A DNA stretch of 22,697 bases from Actinomycetes bacterium. Its GTDB lineage: Bacteria; Actinomycetota; Actinomycetes; Mycobacteriales; Mycobacteriaceae. The stretch lies in the NCBI GenBank assembly GCA_023460175.1, contig JAEWRC010000180.1, positions 1-22,697 on the forward strand, in the 5' to 3' direction. Positions 1 through 5,804 of this stretch are shown piece by piece. The translations under genes were made by a program, and so were the position numbers. Numbering within the stretch: the first letter of the stretch is position 1; every line of letters begins with the position of its first letter. The notes under the pieces are model-generated. The model saw only the letters and a program-made list of their open reading frames with translations, was not told the origin of the DNA and did not search any database.

Positions 1-1
1 C

Positions 2-271
2 CGCCGCACCCTCCTGGCCCGCGCCGGAATGGCCACCAAACGCGCCACCAACATCGAAACCCAACAGCTCAACCACGCCCGCGCCCAAGAAATCGACCTC
101 CGCCAATGGCGCAACGAAGTCCGCCGCAAACTCCACCTCTTCAAAGGCACCCCCAGCACCAGCCCCTACTGCACCTGGGTCAACGACCCACCCGAAGACC
201 CAACCATCACCGCCGACTGGCGACCACCACCCCAAACACCCACCACAGACCCCGACGAACCACCCTTCTAA
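2..271 (+). CDS. C-terminal end of a protein, probably HNH endonuclease/DUF222 (13E12 repeat) family; 5' truncated by window edge
   Basis: The frame is open from base 2 to the TAA at 269-271, giving 89 visible residues with no start codon required inside the window. The tail is hydrophilic: an Arg/Lys/Gln-rich helix-like segment, then a Pro/Thr/Asp-rich end finishing in DEPPF. Mycobacterial DUF222/HNH (13E12) proteins commonly end in a basic segment followed by a short Pro-rich tail of this kind, which is the only basis for the name. No HNH catalytic residues lie in the visible part. Codons end in C almost without exception, which supports real coding. The stop overlaps by 3 bases the stop of the convergent TfoX-like gene. 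I am fairly sure this is coding and unsure of the family. Confidence 0.5.
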   Translation, partial: RRTLLARAGMATKRATNIETQQLNHARAQEIDLRQWRNEVRRKLHLFKGTPSTSPYCTWVNDPPEDPTITADWRPPPQTPTTDPDEPPF

Positions 272-582
272 ACCGCGTCGACTCCGATCGCGACCCAGGC
301 GGCGAGCAGCGGCCGGGAACGCAACTGGTCACCGTCGATGTGGAGCCACCCGCGGATGTCCCGGCCCTTCATCTGCATCGGTTCCGCGGCCGTGGTTGCC
401 AGGAGTTCCTCGGCGGACTCGGCGCCGACACGAACCATGAGCCCTCCGTGGCTACTCGCGGCGACTGCCATCCGGCCCCCGACCAGGAAACCCAGCCCGC
501 CGAACATCGCCTGCTCACGCACATCCGGAATGTCCACGAGCAGCCGCCGCACGCGCTCCGCCAACTCGACGTCGTAGGCCAT
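268..582 (-). CDS. TfoX N-terminal domain family protein
   Basis: This 104-residue protein spans essentially one TfoX_N domain. The features seen are an N-terminal helix (AYDVELAERVRRLL), the segment VREQAMFGGLGFLVGGRMAV that is typical of the family (Met-Phe-Gly-Gly, then Gly-X-Met), and a C-terminal part with GWLHID. TfoX-type proteins were named after the competence regulator Sxy, but stand-alone N-domain proteins in actinobacteria have no settled function, so competence should not be assumed. The ATG overlaps the stop of the upstream hydrolase as TGATG (one base shared), so the two are almost certainly translationally coupled. The 3' end runs 3 bases into the convergent gene at the left edge. 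Confidence 0.85.
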   Translation of the reverse strand: MAYDVELAERVRRLLVDIPDVREQAMFGGLGFLVGGRMAVAASSHGGLMVRVGAESAEELLATTAAEPMQMKGRDIRGWLHIDGDQLRSRPLLAAWVAIGVDAV

Positions 583-1457
583 CAGGACCCATACCAGTCG
601 CGGATCGCCGCTGCGAACCGTGCGGGAGCATCGGATTGGACGAAGTGGCCGGCCCCCTCAACGACGACGGTCTGGTGGTCGGCGAGTATCGATTCCCAGC
701 GACGCAGTTCCTCGTCACCGAACGCGATATCACCGTCGCCCCAGATGATCAGCGCCGGCAAAGCCGCAAGACTGGGAAGGCCGGCCTCGACGTCGGCGAG
801 AAAAGCACGACTGCCGGTGATCTCGCGGGGAAAGACGGCCGAGCCTTCCCGTCGCGCGGGACTGTCGAGGGCCTGCCGATAGTGGGCCATCTCCTCGGCG
901 CTGAGCTTCGTCAGCCGGTGGCCGGCCGGAATCATCGCGTTGACGAAGAGATTGAGTTGGCGGATCAGCAGCCGCCCGATCGGACCACCGACCACGTGGG
1001 ACATGACCTGCACGCGCAACGCGTCGATCGGCCAAGCCGCGGTGTTCGCCACCACCAGTCGGTCGACGGCCGCGGGATGCTGTTGCGCCGCGGCCAGCCC
1101 GATCGGGCCTCCCCAGTCATGGACCACCAGAGTGATTCCACTCAACCCGAGAGCCTCGATGACCGCCGCGGTCACCCGCGCGTGCTCGAGGGGCAGGAAC
1201 CGGTATCCGGACCTGGCCGCAGACAGCCCGAAGCCGGGATAATCAATTGCAACACACCGGAATTCATTGCGTAGAGCGGCGATCACGTCGCGATATACGA
1301 ACGACCACGTCGGGTTGCCGTGCAGGAACAGGAGTGTCGGACCCGCCCCCTCGTCCACATAGTGCACCGAGTTCCCGTCGACGTCGAGGAAGCGACTCTC
1401 GAACGGGAACAGCTTGTCGTCGACCCAACCGGGCCGCTGCGCCACCGTCACGTCCAC
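582..1457 (-). CDS. Alpha/beta hydrolase of the haloalkane dehalogenase family
   Basis: This 291-residue single-domain alpha/beta hydrolase carries the haloalkane-dehalogenase pattern. The oxyanion/halide motif HGNPTW is at residues 46-51, with Asn48 as the predicted halide-stabilising residue. The nucleophile elbow HDWGG is at 113-117, with Asp114 as nucleophile and Trp115 as the second halide-binding residue. An acidic residue after strand 7 (Asp243 in WGDGDIAF) and His271 in GAGHF complete the triad. The acid position and overall sequence recall mycobacterial Rv1833c-type (HLD-III) enzymes. Family chemistry is hydrolysis of C-halogen bonds to an alcohol, but native substrates of these proteins are poorly known and an epoxide hydrolase or esterase role is possible. 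The annotated start is GTG at 1457; the GTG two codons later has a better-placed AAGGGG ribosome-binding site. It is transcribed divergently from the HxlR regulator, its likely controller. Confidence 0.85.
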   Translation of the reverse strand: MDVTVAQRPGWVDDKLFPFESRFLDVDGNSVHYVDEGAGPTLLFLHGNPTWSFVYRDVIAALRNEFRCVAIDYPGFGLSAARSGYRFLPLEHARVTAAVIEALGLSGITLVVHDWGGPIGLAAAQQHPAAVDRLVVANTAAWPIDALRVQVMSHVVGGPIGRLLIRQLNLFVNAMIPAGHRLTKLSAEEMAHYRQALDSPARREGSAVFPREITGSRAFLADVEAGLPSLAALPALIIWGDGDIAFGDEELRRWESILADHQTVVVEGAGHFVQSDAPARFAAAIRDWYGS

Positions 1458-1512
1458 CCCTTCGTCGAGTTGATATCATCAAGTGGACTTTAAATTATCA
1501 AGTGGAGGGGTG
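1458..1512. promoter_or_regulatory. Divergent promoter/operator between hydrolase and HxlR regulator
   Basis: This 55-bp gap is strikingly AT-rich against its surroundings. The ten-mer ATCAAGTGGA occurs twice in direct orientation, at 1478-1487 and 1497-1506 (19-bp period). The first copy also forms a dyad, TTGAT-ATC-ATCAA (1470-1482). A near-consensus -35, TTGATA (1470-1475), lies 15 bp before TAAATT (1491-1496) or 17 bp before AATTAT (1493-1498), pointing towards the regulator. A mirror-image TTGATA (1501-1496 on the minus strand) points towards the hydrolase. The direct repeats flank the proposed -10, as expected for an HxlR operator. The ribosome-binding site GGAGGGG of the regulator begins at the end of the second repeat. 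Confidence 0.6.
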
Positions 1513-2178
1513 ATGAGTCGAGACTACGGCCAATACTGCGGGCTTGCCCGCGCCCTCGACGTCGTGGGCGACCGGTGGAATTTATTGATCGTCCGGCAGC
1601 TGCTGGTGGGGCCCGCGCGCTACCAAGAACTCCGGGACGGCCTGGCCGGCATCGCCACCAACCTGTTGACCAACCGCCTGCGCGATCTCGAGGCGGCCGG
1701 CGTGGTCGAACGAAGACTGGTCGAACGAAGACTGGGATCAGACGGCTCAGCGATCGCCTACGCACTCACCCCGTGGGGCGCCGAGCTACGCGAACCCATC
1801 GAAGGGCTGATTCGCTGGTCGACGCCGCTGATGATCCGCGGCTCCGAGGGCGACGAATTCCGCTCGGAGTGGCTGCTTCTCGCGCTGCCCGCCCTGTTCG
1901 CCGGCCGGGCGCCGAAAGACAGATCGGTCACCGTGCAACTCGCGGTGACCGGAGCCGCCGGTGGGGCGGTGCAGGTGCACGCCACGCCCACCGGGATCGA
2001 TGTGACCATCCCCGATGCCGACGAGTTCGACGCGGTCCTACGCGCGGAGGCGCCCATCGTGCTGGGACTCTGCGCGGGCCTACTCGCCCTCGACGACGTC
2101 GCCGCGGTCATCGAAATTCAGGGTGAGAAGGACGCGCTGCGCGCCTTCTTCGAAGCCCCGAAATTGCAGCCGGCGTGA
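1513..2178 (+). CDS. HxlR-type winged-helix transcriptional regulator with C-terminal ligand-binding-like domain
   Basis: This is a predicted DNA-binding repressor/activator of 221 residues from the ATG at 1513. That start is preferred to the in-frame GTG at 1483 because GGAGGGG sits just upstream and the GTG lies inside the operator repeat. The HxlR signature is clear at the N terminus: Cys9, then ALDVVGDRWNLLIVRQLL, RYQELRDGL, and the recognition-helix region NLLTNRLRDLEAAGVVERR. The wing region contains an exact 5-residue tandem duplication (VERRL twice). The last ~100 residues are not part of the HTH and end in a pattern (GLCAGLLALDD...IEIQGEKDALRAFF) resembling SCP2-like lipid-binding domains; this is inference. 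It is divergent from the dehalogenase-like hydrolase and probably regulates it and itself. Its 3' end converges on the PASTA lipoprotein gene with only 6 bp between. Confidence 0.88.
   Translation: MSRDYGQYCGLARALDVVGDRWNLLIVRQLLVGPARYQELRDGLAGIATNLLTNRLRDLEAAGVVERRLVERRLGSDGSAIAYALTPWGAELREPIEGLIRWSTPLMIRGSEGDEFRSEWLLLALPALFAGRAPKDRSVTVQLAVTGAAGGAVQVHATPTGIDVTIPDADEFDAVLRAEAPIVLGLCAGLLALDDVAAVIEIQGEKDALRAFFEAPKLQPA
1704..1733 (+). repeat. Perfect 15-bp tandem duplication inside the HxlR gene
   Basis: The unit GGTCGAACGAAGACT occurs twice back to back (1704-1718 and 1719-1733). Being 15 bp it keeps the reading frame and repeats five residues (VERRL) at the start of the wing of the winged helix. 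With zero mismatches the duplication looks recent or is copied by strand slippage. Confidence 0.9.
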
Positions 2179-2180
2179 TT

Positions 2181-2195
2181 GCTGTCAGGGACAGC
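2181..2195. terminator. Possible bidirectional terminator hairpin between convergent genes
   Basis: GCTGTC-AGG-GACAGC is a perfect 6-bp stem with a 3-base loop. It lies just 3' of the HxlR stop codon and covers the stop codon (2185-2187) of the convergent PASTA lipoprotein gene. There is no T-run. Short U-less hairpins are common terminators in mycobacteria, but the stem is short, so the call is tentative. Confidence 0.4.
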
Positions 2196-2586
2196 TCTCG
2201 GTGTCGATGCGCACCACGCCGAAGTCGATCGACGTCTCGGTCGTGAAGCTCGCCCCCGGCGCGGGCGTGGATGTGCACACCTGCCAGTTGCGATCCATGA
2301 TCTGATTGCGCCCCTGCCCCGTCAGGTCAGTCGACCCGCTGAAGAACACCTGGTCGTTGGTGAGCAACTGAATGGCGTCCTGAGCATCCTGCAGGTTCTT
2401 GCCGCGCAGGTCCGGCATCGTCCAGGACTGCGCGGGGGCGGGCGCGGCCGGCGCCGCCGGGACGACCGGCACAGAAGTCACCGTTTCGCGGACCGTCACC
2501 GTGGACGGCGCGGCCGACTCACCGCCGCCGCCACACGCCGAAACCACGACCGCCAACCCCGCCGCAACAAACACCAATCGAATCAT
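2185..2586 (-). CDS. Small PASTA-domain lipoprotein
   Basis: This 133-residue predicted lipoprotein has a short hydrophobic signal (residues 1-17) and a VSAC lipobox with Cys18. A low-complexity Gly/Ser/Thr/Pro/Ala linker runs to about residue 52. One PASTA-like domain follows: WTMPDLRGKNLQDAQDAIQ at its start, then a VFFSGSTDLTG segment, and CTSTPAPGASF matching the family's 'Q.P.aG' turn. PASTA domains in PknB and penicillin-binding proteins bind or sense cell-wall muropeptides; a lone secreted one is presumably anchored outside the membrane, with function unknown. It starts 18 bp after the metal-transporter permease stop, with a strong GAGGGGGAG ribosome-binding site, so it is probably the last gene of the transporter operon. 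The PASTA assignment is confident, the link to metal uptake is not. Confidence 0.8.
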   Translation of the reverse strand: MIRLVFVAAGLAVVVSACGGGGESAAPSTVTVRETVTSVPVVPAAPAAPAPAQSWTMPDLRGKNLQDAQDAIQLLTNDQVFFSGSTDLTGQGRNQIMDRNWQVCTSTPAPGASFTTETSIDFGVVRIDTESCP

Positions 2587-2604
2587 GACTCCCCCTCGTC
2601 GATT

Positions 2605-3483
2605 TCACTCGCGACGCACGCTAGCGGCCCCCACCGACAGCCTTCGCAGCACCCTCGTCGTCACGATCCCCTGGCTCGGGCTGAACAGGTACGCCAGGGT
2701 GAAGGCAACCCCGTTGGCCAGCACCACCATCGGGCCCGACGCGGCGTCCAGGTAGTAGCTGAGGTAGATCCCGATCAGCCCGCACACCGCGGCCAGGCTC
2801 GGGGCGATCAGCATCATCCGTCCGAACCGGTCGGTGAGCAGATACGCCGTGGCGCCGGGGATGATCAGCAGCGCGACCACCAGCACCACGCCCACGGCCT
2901 GCAGGGCCACCACCGCGGTCAGCGCCAGCAGACCCAGCAGCGCCGCGCCGAGCAACCGCGGATTCAGTCCGATGGCATGGGCGTGGGTGGCGTCGAAGGC
3001 GTACAGCGTGAAGTCGCGGCGCTTGAACACCAGCACCGTCAACACGATGCCGCCCAGGATCAGCACTTGCACCAGATCCGCGCGCGAGACGCCGAGCAGG
3101 TTGCCGAAGATGATGTGGTTGAGGTCCACCTGACTCGGCGTCACGGAGACCAGCACCAACCCCAGCGCGAACAAGGTGGTGAACACGACGCCGATCGCGG
3201 CGTCCTCCTTGAGCCGACTGCTGTCGCGGACCACGCCGATCAGCGCGACGGCGAGCACCCCGAACAGTACCGCTCCCAACGCGAACGGCGCGCCGACGAT
3301 GTAGGCCAACACCACCCCGGGCAACACCGCGTGCGAGACCGCGTCGCCCATCAGCGACCAACCGATGAGCACCAGCCAGCACGACAGCGTCGCGCACACC
3401 ACCGACGCCACCAGCGTGGTGATGGTCGCGCGCGCCATGAACTCCAGTTGCATTGGCTCGACCAGGAATTCGACGATATTCAT
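2605..3483 (-). CDS. Manganese/zinc/iron-type (ABC-3 family) ABC transporter permease
   Basis: This 292-residue integral membrane protein with about eight or nine hydrophobic helices forms the channel of a divalent-metal importer. The ABC-3 signature GDAVSHAVLPGVVLAY lies at 46-61. Further family segments are KEDAAIGVVFTTLFALGLVLVS, the stretch DLNHIIFGNLLGVS, the cytoplasmic segment FDATHAHAIGL with its histidines, and a C-terminal LLIIPGATAYLLTDRF that contacts the ATPase. A longer reading frame extends upstream through the ATPase gene, but the ATG at 3483 is chosen because it overlaps the ATPase stop as ATGA, the normal arrangement in this operon type. Only one permease is present, so the transporter would use a homodimer. 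Confidence 0.93.
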   Translation of the reverse strand: MNIVEFLVEPMQLEFMARATITTLVASVVCATLSCWLVLIGWSLMGDAVSHAVLPGVVLAYIVGAPFALGAVLFGVLAVALIGVVRDSSRLKEDAAIGVVFTTLFALGLVLVSVTPSQVDLNHIIFGNLLGVSRADLVQVLILGGIVLTVLVFKRRDFTLYAFDATHAHAIGLNPRLLGAALLGLLALTAVVALQAVGVVLVVALLIIPGATAYLLTDRFGRMMLIAPSLAAVCGLIGIYLSYYLDAASGPMVVLANGVAFTLAYLFSPSQGIVTTRVLRRLSVGAASVRRE

Positions 3484-4196
3484 GGGCGCCCGAACGCTTT
3501 CGCCAGGTTCTGCGGTTGCAGCACGACCTCCGGCGCGTCGTGCATCAGCACGGTCCGCATCAGCAAGACGGCCTCGTCGGCCAGACCCGGCAGCGCCACC
3601 AGGTCGTGGGTGGCCACCACGATGGTCGACCCGCCGGCGGCGAGTTCGCGCAGCAGCGCGCTGATGGTGGCCTCGCTGTGCTTGTCGATCCCGGCGAACG
3701 GCTCGTCGAGCAGCAACAGCCTGGCGTTCTGCGCGATGCACCGCGCCAGGAATGCGCGCTTGCGCTGCCCGCCCGACAGTTGCCCGATCTGCCGATCCTG
3801 GTGATCGTGCAACCCGACGCGGCGCAACGCCTCGTCGACGGCATCGTGGTCGTCGCGGCGAGCTCGGCGCGTGGGGCCCAGGTGTCCGTAGCGCCCGGTC
3901 ATCACGACGTCGCGCACCGACACGGGGAACTTCCAGTCGACGGCCTCGTTCTGCGGCATGTAGCCGATGACACCGTCCTTGCGGGCCCGCGCGGGCGTGC
4001 CGCCGTCGATCAGGATGCGCCCGGTGTCGGCGCGCAGTAACCCCATGATCGCCTTGAACAGCGTCGACTTGCCGGATCCGTTCATGCCGATCAGACCGCA
4101 CACCCGGCCGGCGCCGATCGACAGCGACGCCTCCCGCAACGCCACCACCGCCCCGTAGCGGACGGTCACCGCGTCGACCTCCAGAACGTCGGTCAC
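3480..4196 (-). CDS. Manganese-type ABC transporter ATP-binding protein
   Basis: This 238-residue cytoplasmic ATPase energises the importer. It shows Walker A GMNGSGKST (37-45), Q-loop Gln82 in MPQNEAVDWKFPVSV (typical of MntB/SitB/PsaB-type subunits and less so of ZnuC), signature LSGGQRKR (140-147), Walker B LLLLDEP (160-166) and the switch His197 in ATHD. The start is GTG at 4196, which overlaps the stop of the binding-protein gene as GTGA. At its own end it overlaps the permease ATG as ATGA. The gene order is thus binding protein, ATPase, permease, all translationally coupled. Confidence 0.93.
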   Translation of the reverse strand: MTDVLEVDAVTVRYGAVVALREASLSIGAGRVCGLIGMNGSGKSTLFKAIMGLLRADTGRILIDGGTPARARKDGVIGYMPQNEAVDWKFPVSVRDVVMTGRYGHLGPTRRARRDDHDAVDEALRRVGLHDHQDRQIGQLSGGQRKRAFLARCIAQNARLLLLDEPFAGIDKHSEATISALLRELAAGGSTIVVATHDLVALPGLADEAVLLMRTVLMHDAPEVVLQPQNLAKAFGRP

Positions 4197-5134
4197 GGGC
4201 GGTGCCCGCCGGAGAGTCCCGCGACGATCGTGGCCACGTCGTGCCGGATCAGGTCCAGGTAGGTGGGCACGGGGCCATCGGCTTGCGACAGCGAGTCGAC
4301 GAACAGCACCCCGCCGAACGCCGCGTCGGTGTCCTCGACCACCCGCTGCATCGGGGCATCGGACACCGTCGATTCGCAGAACACCGCGGGCACGTCGTTG
4401 GCGTCGACGAACTCGATCACCGCGGCGACGCGCCGCGGGGTGGCCTGCTGCTCGGCGTTGACCGGCCAGATGTACTTCTCGGTCAGCCCCGCGTCGCGGG
4501 CCAGATACGAGAACGCCCCCTCGCAGGTGACCAGGGCGCGCTGATTGGCCGGGATGCCGTCCAACGCGGCGACGAGTTCGTTCTGCACCTGCTGAAGTTG
4601 CTCGCGGTAGGCCGCGGCGTTGGTCCGGTAGTCCGGCGCGTGTTCGGGGTCCAGTTCGGCGAAGGCGACCGCCATGTTGTCCGCGTAGATCGCGGCGTTC
4701 AATGGGGACATCCAGGCGTGCGGGTTGGGCAGCCCGGCGTAGGCGTCCCCGGCGATACTGATCGGGTCGATGCCCTCGCTGACCACGACGTGCGGAGCGT
4801 CGGTGCCCTCGACGAACCGGGCGAACCAGGCCTCCAGGTTCAGCCCGTTGTCCAGGATCAGATCCGCGCGGGTGGCCTTCTTGATGTCGCCGGGGGTGGG
4901 CTCGTAACCGTGGATCTCCGCGCCGGGCTTGGTGATCGACTCGACGATCAGATGCTCCCCGGCGACGTTGCCCGCGATGTCGGCCAGCACGGTGAAGGTG
5001 GTCAACACCACCGGCCGGTCCGGTTCGACCTCATCGACCGACGCGCAACCGGTCGCGGCGATCAGGACCGCCGCCAGCGCCGCCGCGATGCGCCGATGGG
5101 ACACCCCCGGCCTCCCATCCCCTAGTTCGCTCAC
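4193..5134 (-). CDS. Metal-binding lipoprotein of a manganese-type ABC transporter (cluster A-I, PsaA/MntC-like)
   Basis: This 313-residue extracytoplasmic lipoprotein captures the metal for the importer downstream. It has a hydrophobic signal and an AATGC lipobox (Cys30). The four metal ligands can be read off: His75 (EIHGYEPTPGD), His139 (NPHAWMSP), Glu205 (CEGAFSYL) and Asp280 (FVDSLS). His-His-Glu-Asp is the manganese/iron set known from PsaA; zinc binders such as ZnuA use a third His and usually a His-rich loop, absent here. So Mn(II) is favoured, with Fe(II) possible. The GTG at 5134 would suit a leaderless transcript; the GTG at 5104 has a GGGAGG ribosome-binding site six bases upstream and gives a tidier signal peptide, so the true start is uncertain. 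A DtxR-like box overlaps the promoter. Confidence 0.92.
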   Translation of the reverse strand: MSELGDGRPGVSHRRIAAALAAVLIAATGCASVDEVEPDRPVVLTTFTVLADIAGNVAGEHLIVESITKPGAEIHGYEPTPGDIKKATRADLILDNGLNLEAWFARFVEGTDAPHVVVSEGIDPISIAGDAYAGLPNPHAWMSPLNAAIYADNMAVAFAELDPEHAPDYRTNAAAYREQLQQVQNELVAALDGIPANQRALVTCEGAFSYLARDAGLTEKYIWPVNAEQQATPRRVAAVIEFVDANDVPAVFCESTVSDAPMQRVVEDTDAAFGGVLFVDSLSQADGPVPTYLDLIRHDVATIVAGLSGGHRP

Positions 5135-5142
5135 CCGCTAAG

Positions 5143-5161
5143 TAAAGTTCGTCTGACCTTA
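5143..5161 (-). promoter_or_regulatory. DtxR/IdeR/MntR-like metalloregulator box at the manganese transporter promoter
   Basis: Read on the minus strand the site is TAAGGTCAGACGAACTTTA, a 19-bp imperfect dyad (outer arms TAAGGT / ACTTTA, 5 of 6 paired). Against the mycobacterial IdeR consensus TTAGGTTAGGCTAACCTAA I count 13 of 19 matches. It overlaps the likely -10 (TTTACT, minus strand 5146-5141) just upstream of the GTG at 5134, a repressor-like position. A DtxR-family manganese regulator (MntR) is the natural candidate given the transporter's ligand set; IdeR is the alternative. Confidence 0.6.
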
Positions 5162-5220
5162 AACTACCGCGCCGACGTGGATGGGCAATTGTTCCCATAG
5201 AACACCGCGCGCCGCCGAAT

Positions 5221-5233
5221 TACGTTGAGCGAC
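5221..5233 (+). promoter_or_regulatory. Leaderless promoter -10 for the DUF4333-like lipoprotein
   Basis: TACGTT (5221-5226) fits the mycobacterial TANNNT -10 and lies 7 bases before the GTG at 5234, so transcription would begin at or next to the start codon. It also rules against the TTG at 5225, which lies within the hexamer. There is no clear -35. Confidence 0.5.
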
Positions 5234-5758
5234 GTGGCCACTTCCAAATCATCGCTTGCGCTGATGCTGCTGATTCCGGCGCTCGCCAGTTGTTCGTTCT
5301 CGATGTCCAGCGGCGGTCCGGACTACGAGAAGCTGCAGAACTCCATCGCCGATGAACTGAACAAGAGCTACCTGCCGTTCTCGCGCGAGGTTTCGGGTGT
5401 CGACTGCCCACGCCAGTCCGGCAAACTCGAGAACGGTGACACCTTCATCTGCAAGGCGGACCTGGAGGGACACCCGGTGCGGGTGCAGGTCACCGTCACC
5501 GACCCCGAGAACGTCGACTTCAAGACCATGGACACCGTGTTCGACCTTTCGGTCACCGCGCAGGACTTGGCCCGCCGGATCTCGGCGGACCGGGGCTTCG
5601 CGGTCACCGTCACCTGCGGTGAAGGTCTCAAGGTCGTCGAAATCGGCCAGTCCTTCGAATGCGTGGCCGCCGACCGGCGCGGCGACACCCGCCAGGTCAA
5701 GGTGACCGCCGGCGCATCCGGCGAGGACGACCGTTGGGAAGTCGTCGGCGCCGATTGA
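5234..5758 (+). CDS. Lipoprotein with two DUF4333-like repeats
   Basis: This 174-residue predicted lipoprotein starts at a GTG chosen because it sits 7 bases after a TANNNT hexamer. The signal is residues 1-19 and the lipobox LASC (Cys20). Two related halves follow. Repeat one runs from LQNSIADELNKSY through VDCPRQSGKLENGDTFICKA to VRVQVTVTD. Repeat two runs from DLARRISADRGF through VTCGEGLKVVEIGQSFECVA to RQVKVTAGA. Each repeat has a Cys pair (V-x-C ... F-x-C) spaced about 16-17 residues apart, the hallmark of mycobacterial DUF4333 domains, probably disulfide-bonded outside the membrane. Function is unknown. It is divergent from the metal-transporter operon with ~100 bp between, and upstream of but not obviously coupled to the LAL regulator. 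Confidence 0.75.
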   Translation: MATSKSSLALMLLIPALASCSFSMSSGGPDYEKLQNSIADELNKSYLPFSREVSGVDCPRQSGKLENGDTFICKADLEGHPVRVQVTVTDPENVDFKTMDTVFDLSVTAQDLARRISADRGFAVTVTCGEGLKVVEIGQSFECVAADRRGDTRQVKVTAGASGEDDRWEVVGAD

Positions 5759-5782
5759 CCGCGCATCGACGCTGACCTGGGC

Positions 5783-5804
5783 TAATCTCCTGCCAAATGG
5801 CAGG
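5783..5804 (+). promoter_or_regulatory. Leaderless promoter and inverted repeat covering the LAL regulator start codon
   Basis: A -10 hexamer TAATCT (5783-5788) lies 8 bases before the ATG at 5797. Immediately after it comes a perfect dyad, CCTGCCA-AA-TGGCAGG (5789-5804), that spans the predicted transcription start and the start codon. A two-base spacer is too tight for a good RNA hairpin, so a protein operator is the likelier reading; autoregulation by the LuxR-type product is one possibility. Confidence 0.5.

Noticed and set aside
1483..1512. GTG start 30 bases upstream for the HxlR protein
   Set aside because: It lies inside the operator/promoter repeats; the ATG at 1513 has a strong ribosome-binding site and matches the usual family N terminus.
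2179..3804. Long plus-strand open frame (541 codons) opposite the metal transporter genes
   Set aside because: It is Arg/His/Gln-rich with no domain and lies antisense to a permease and ATPase with clear motifs; a by-product of GC-rich third positions.
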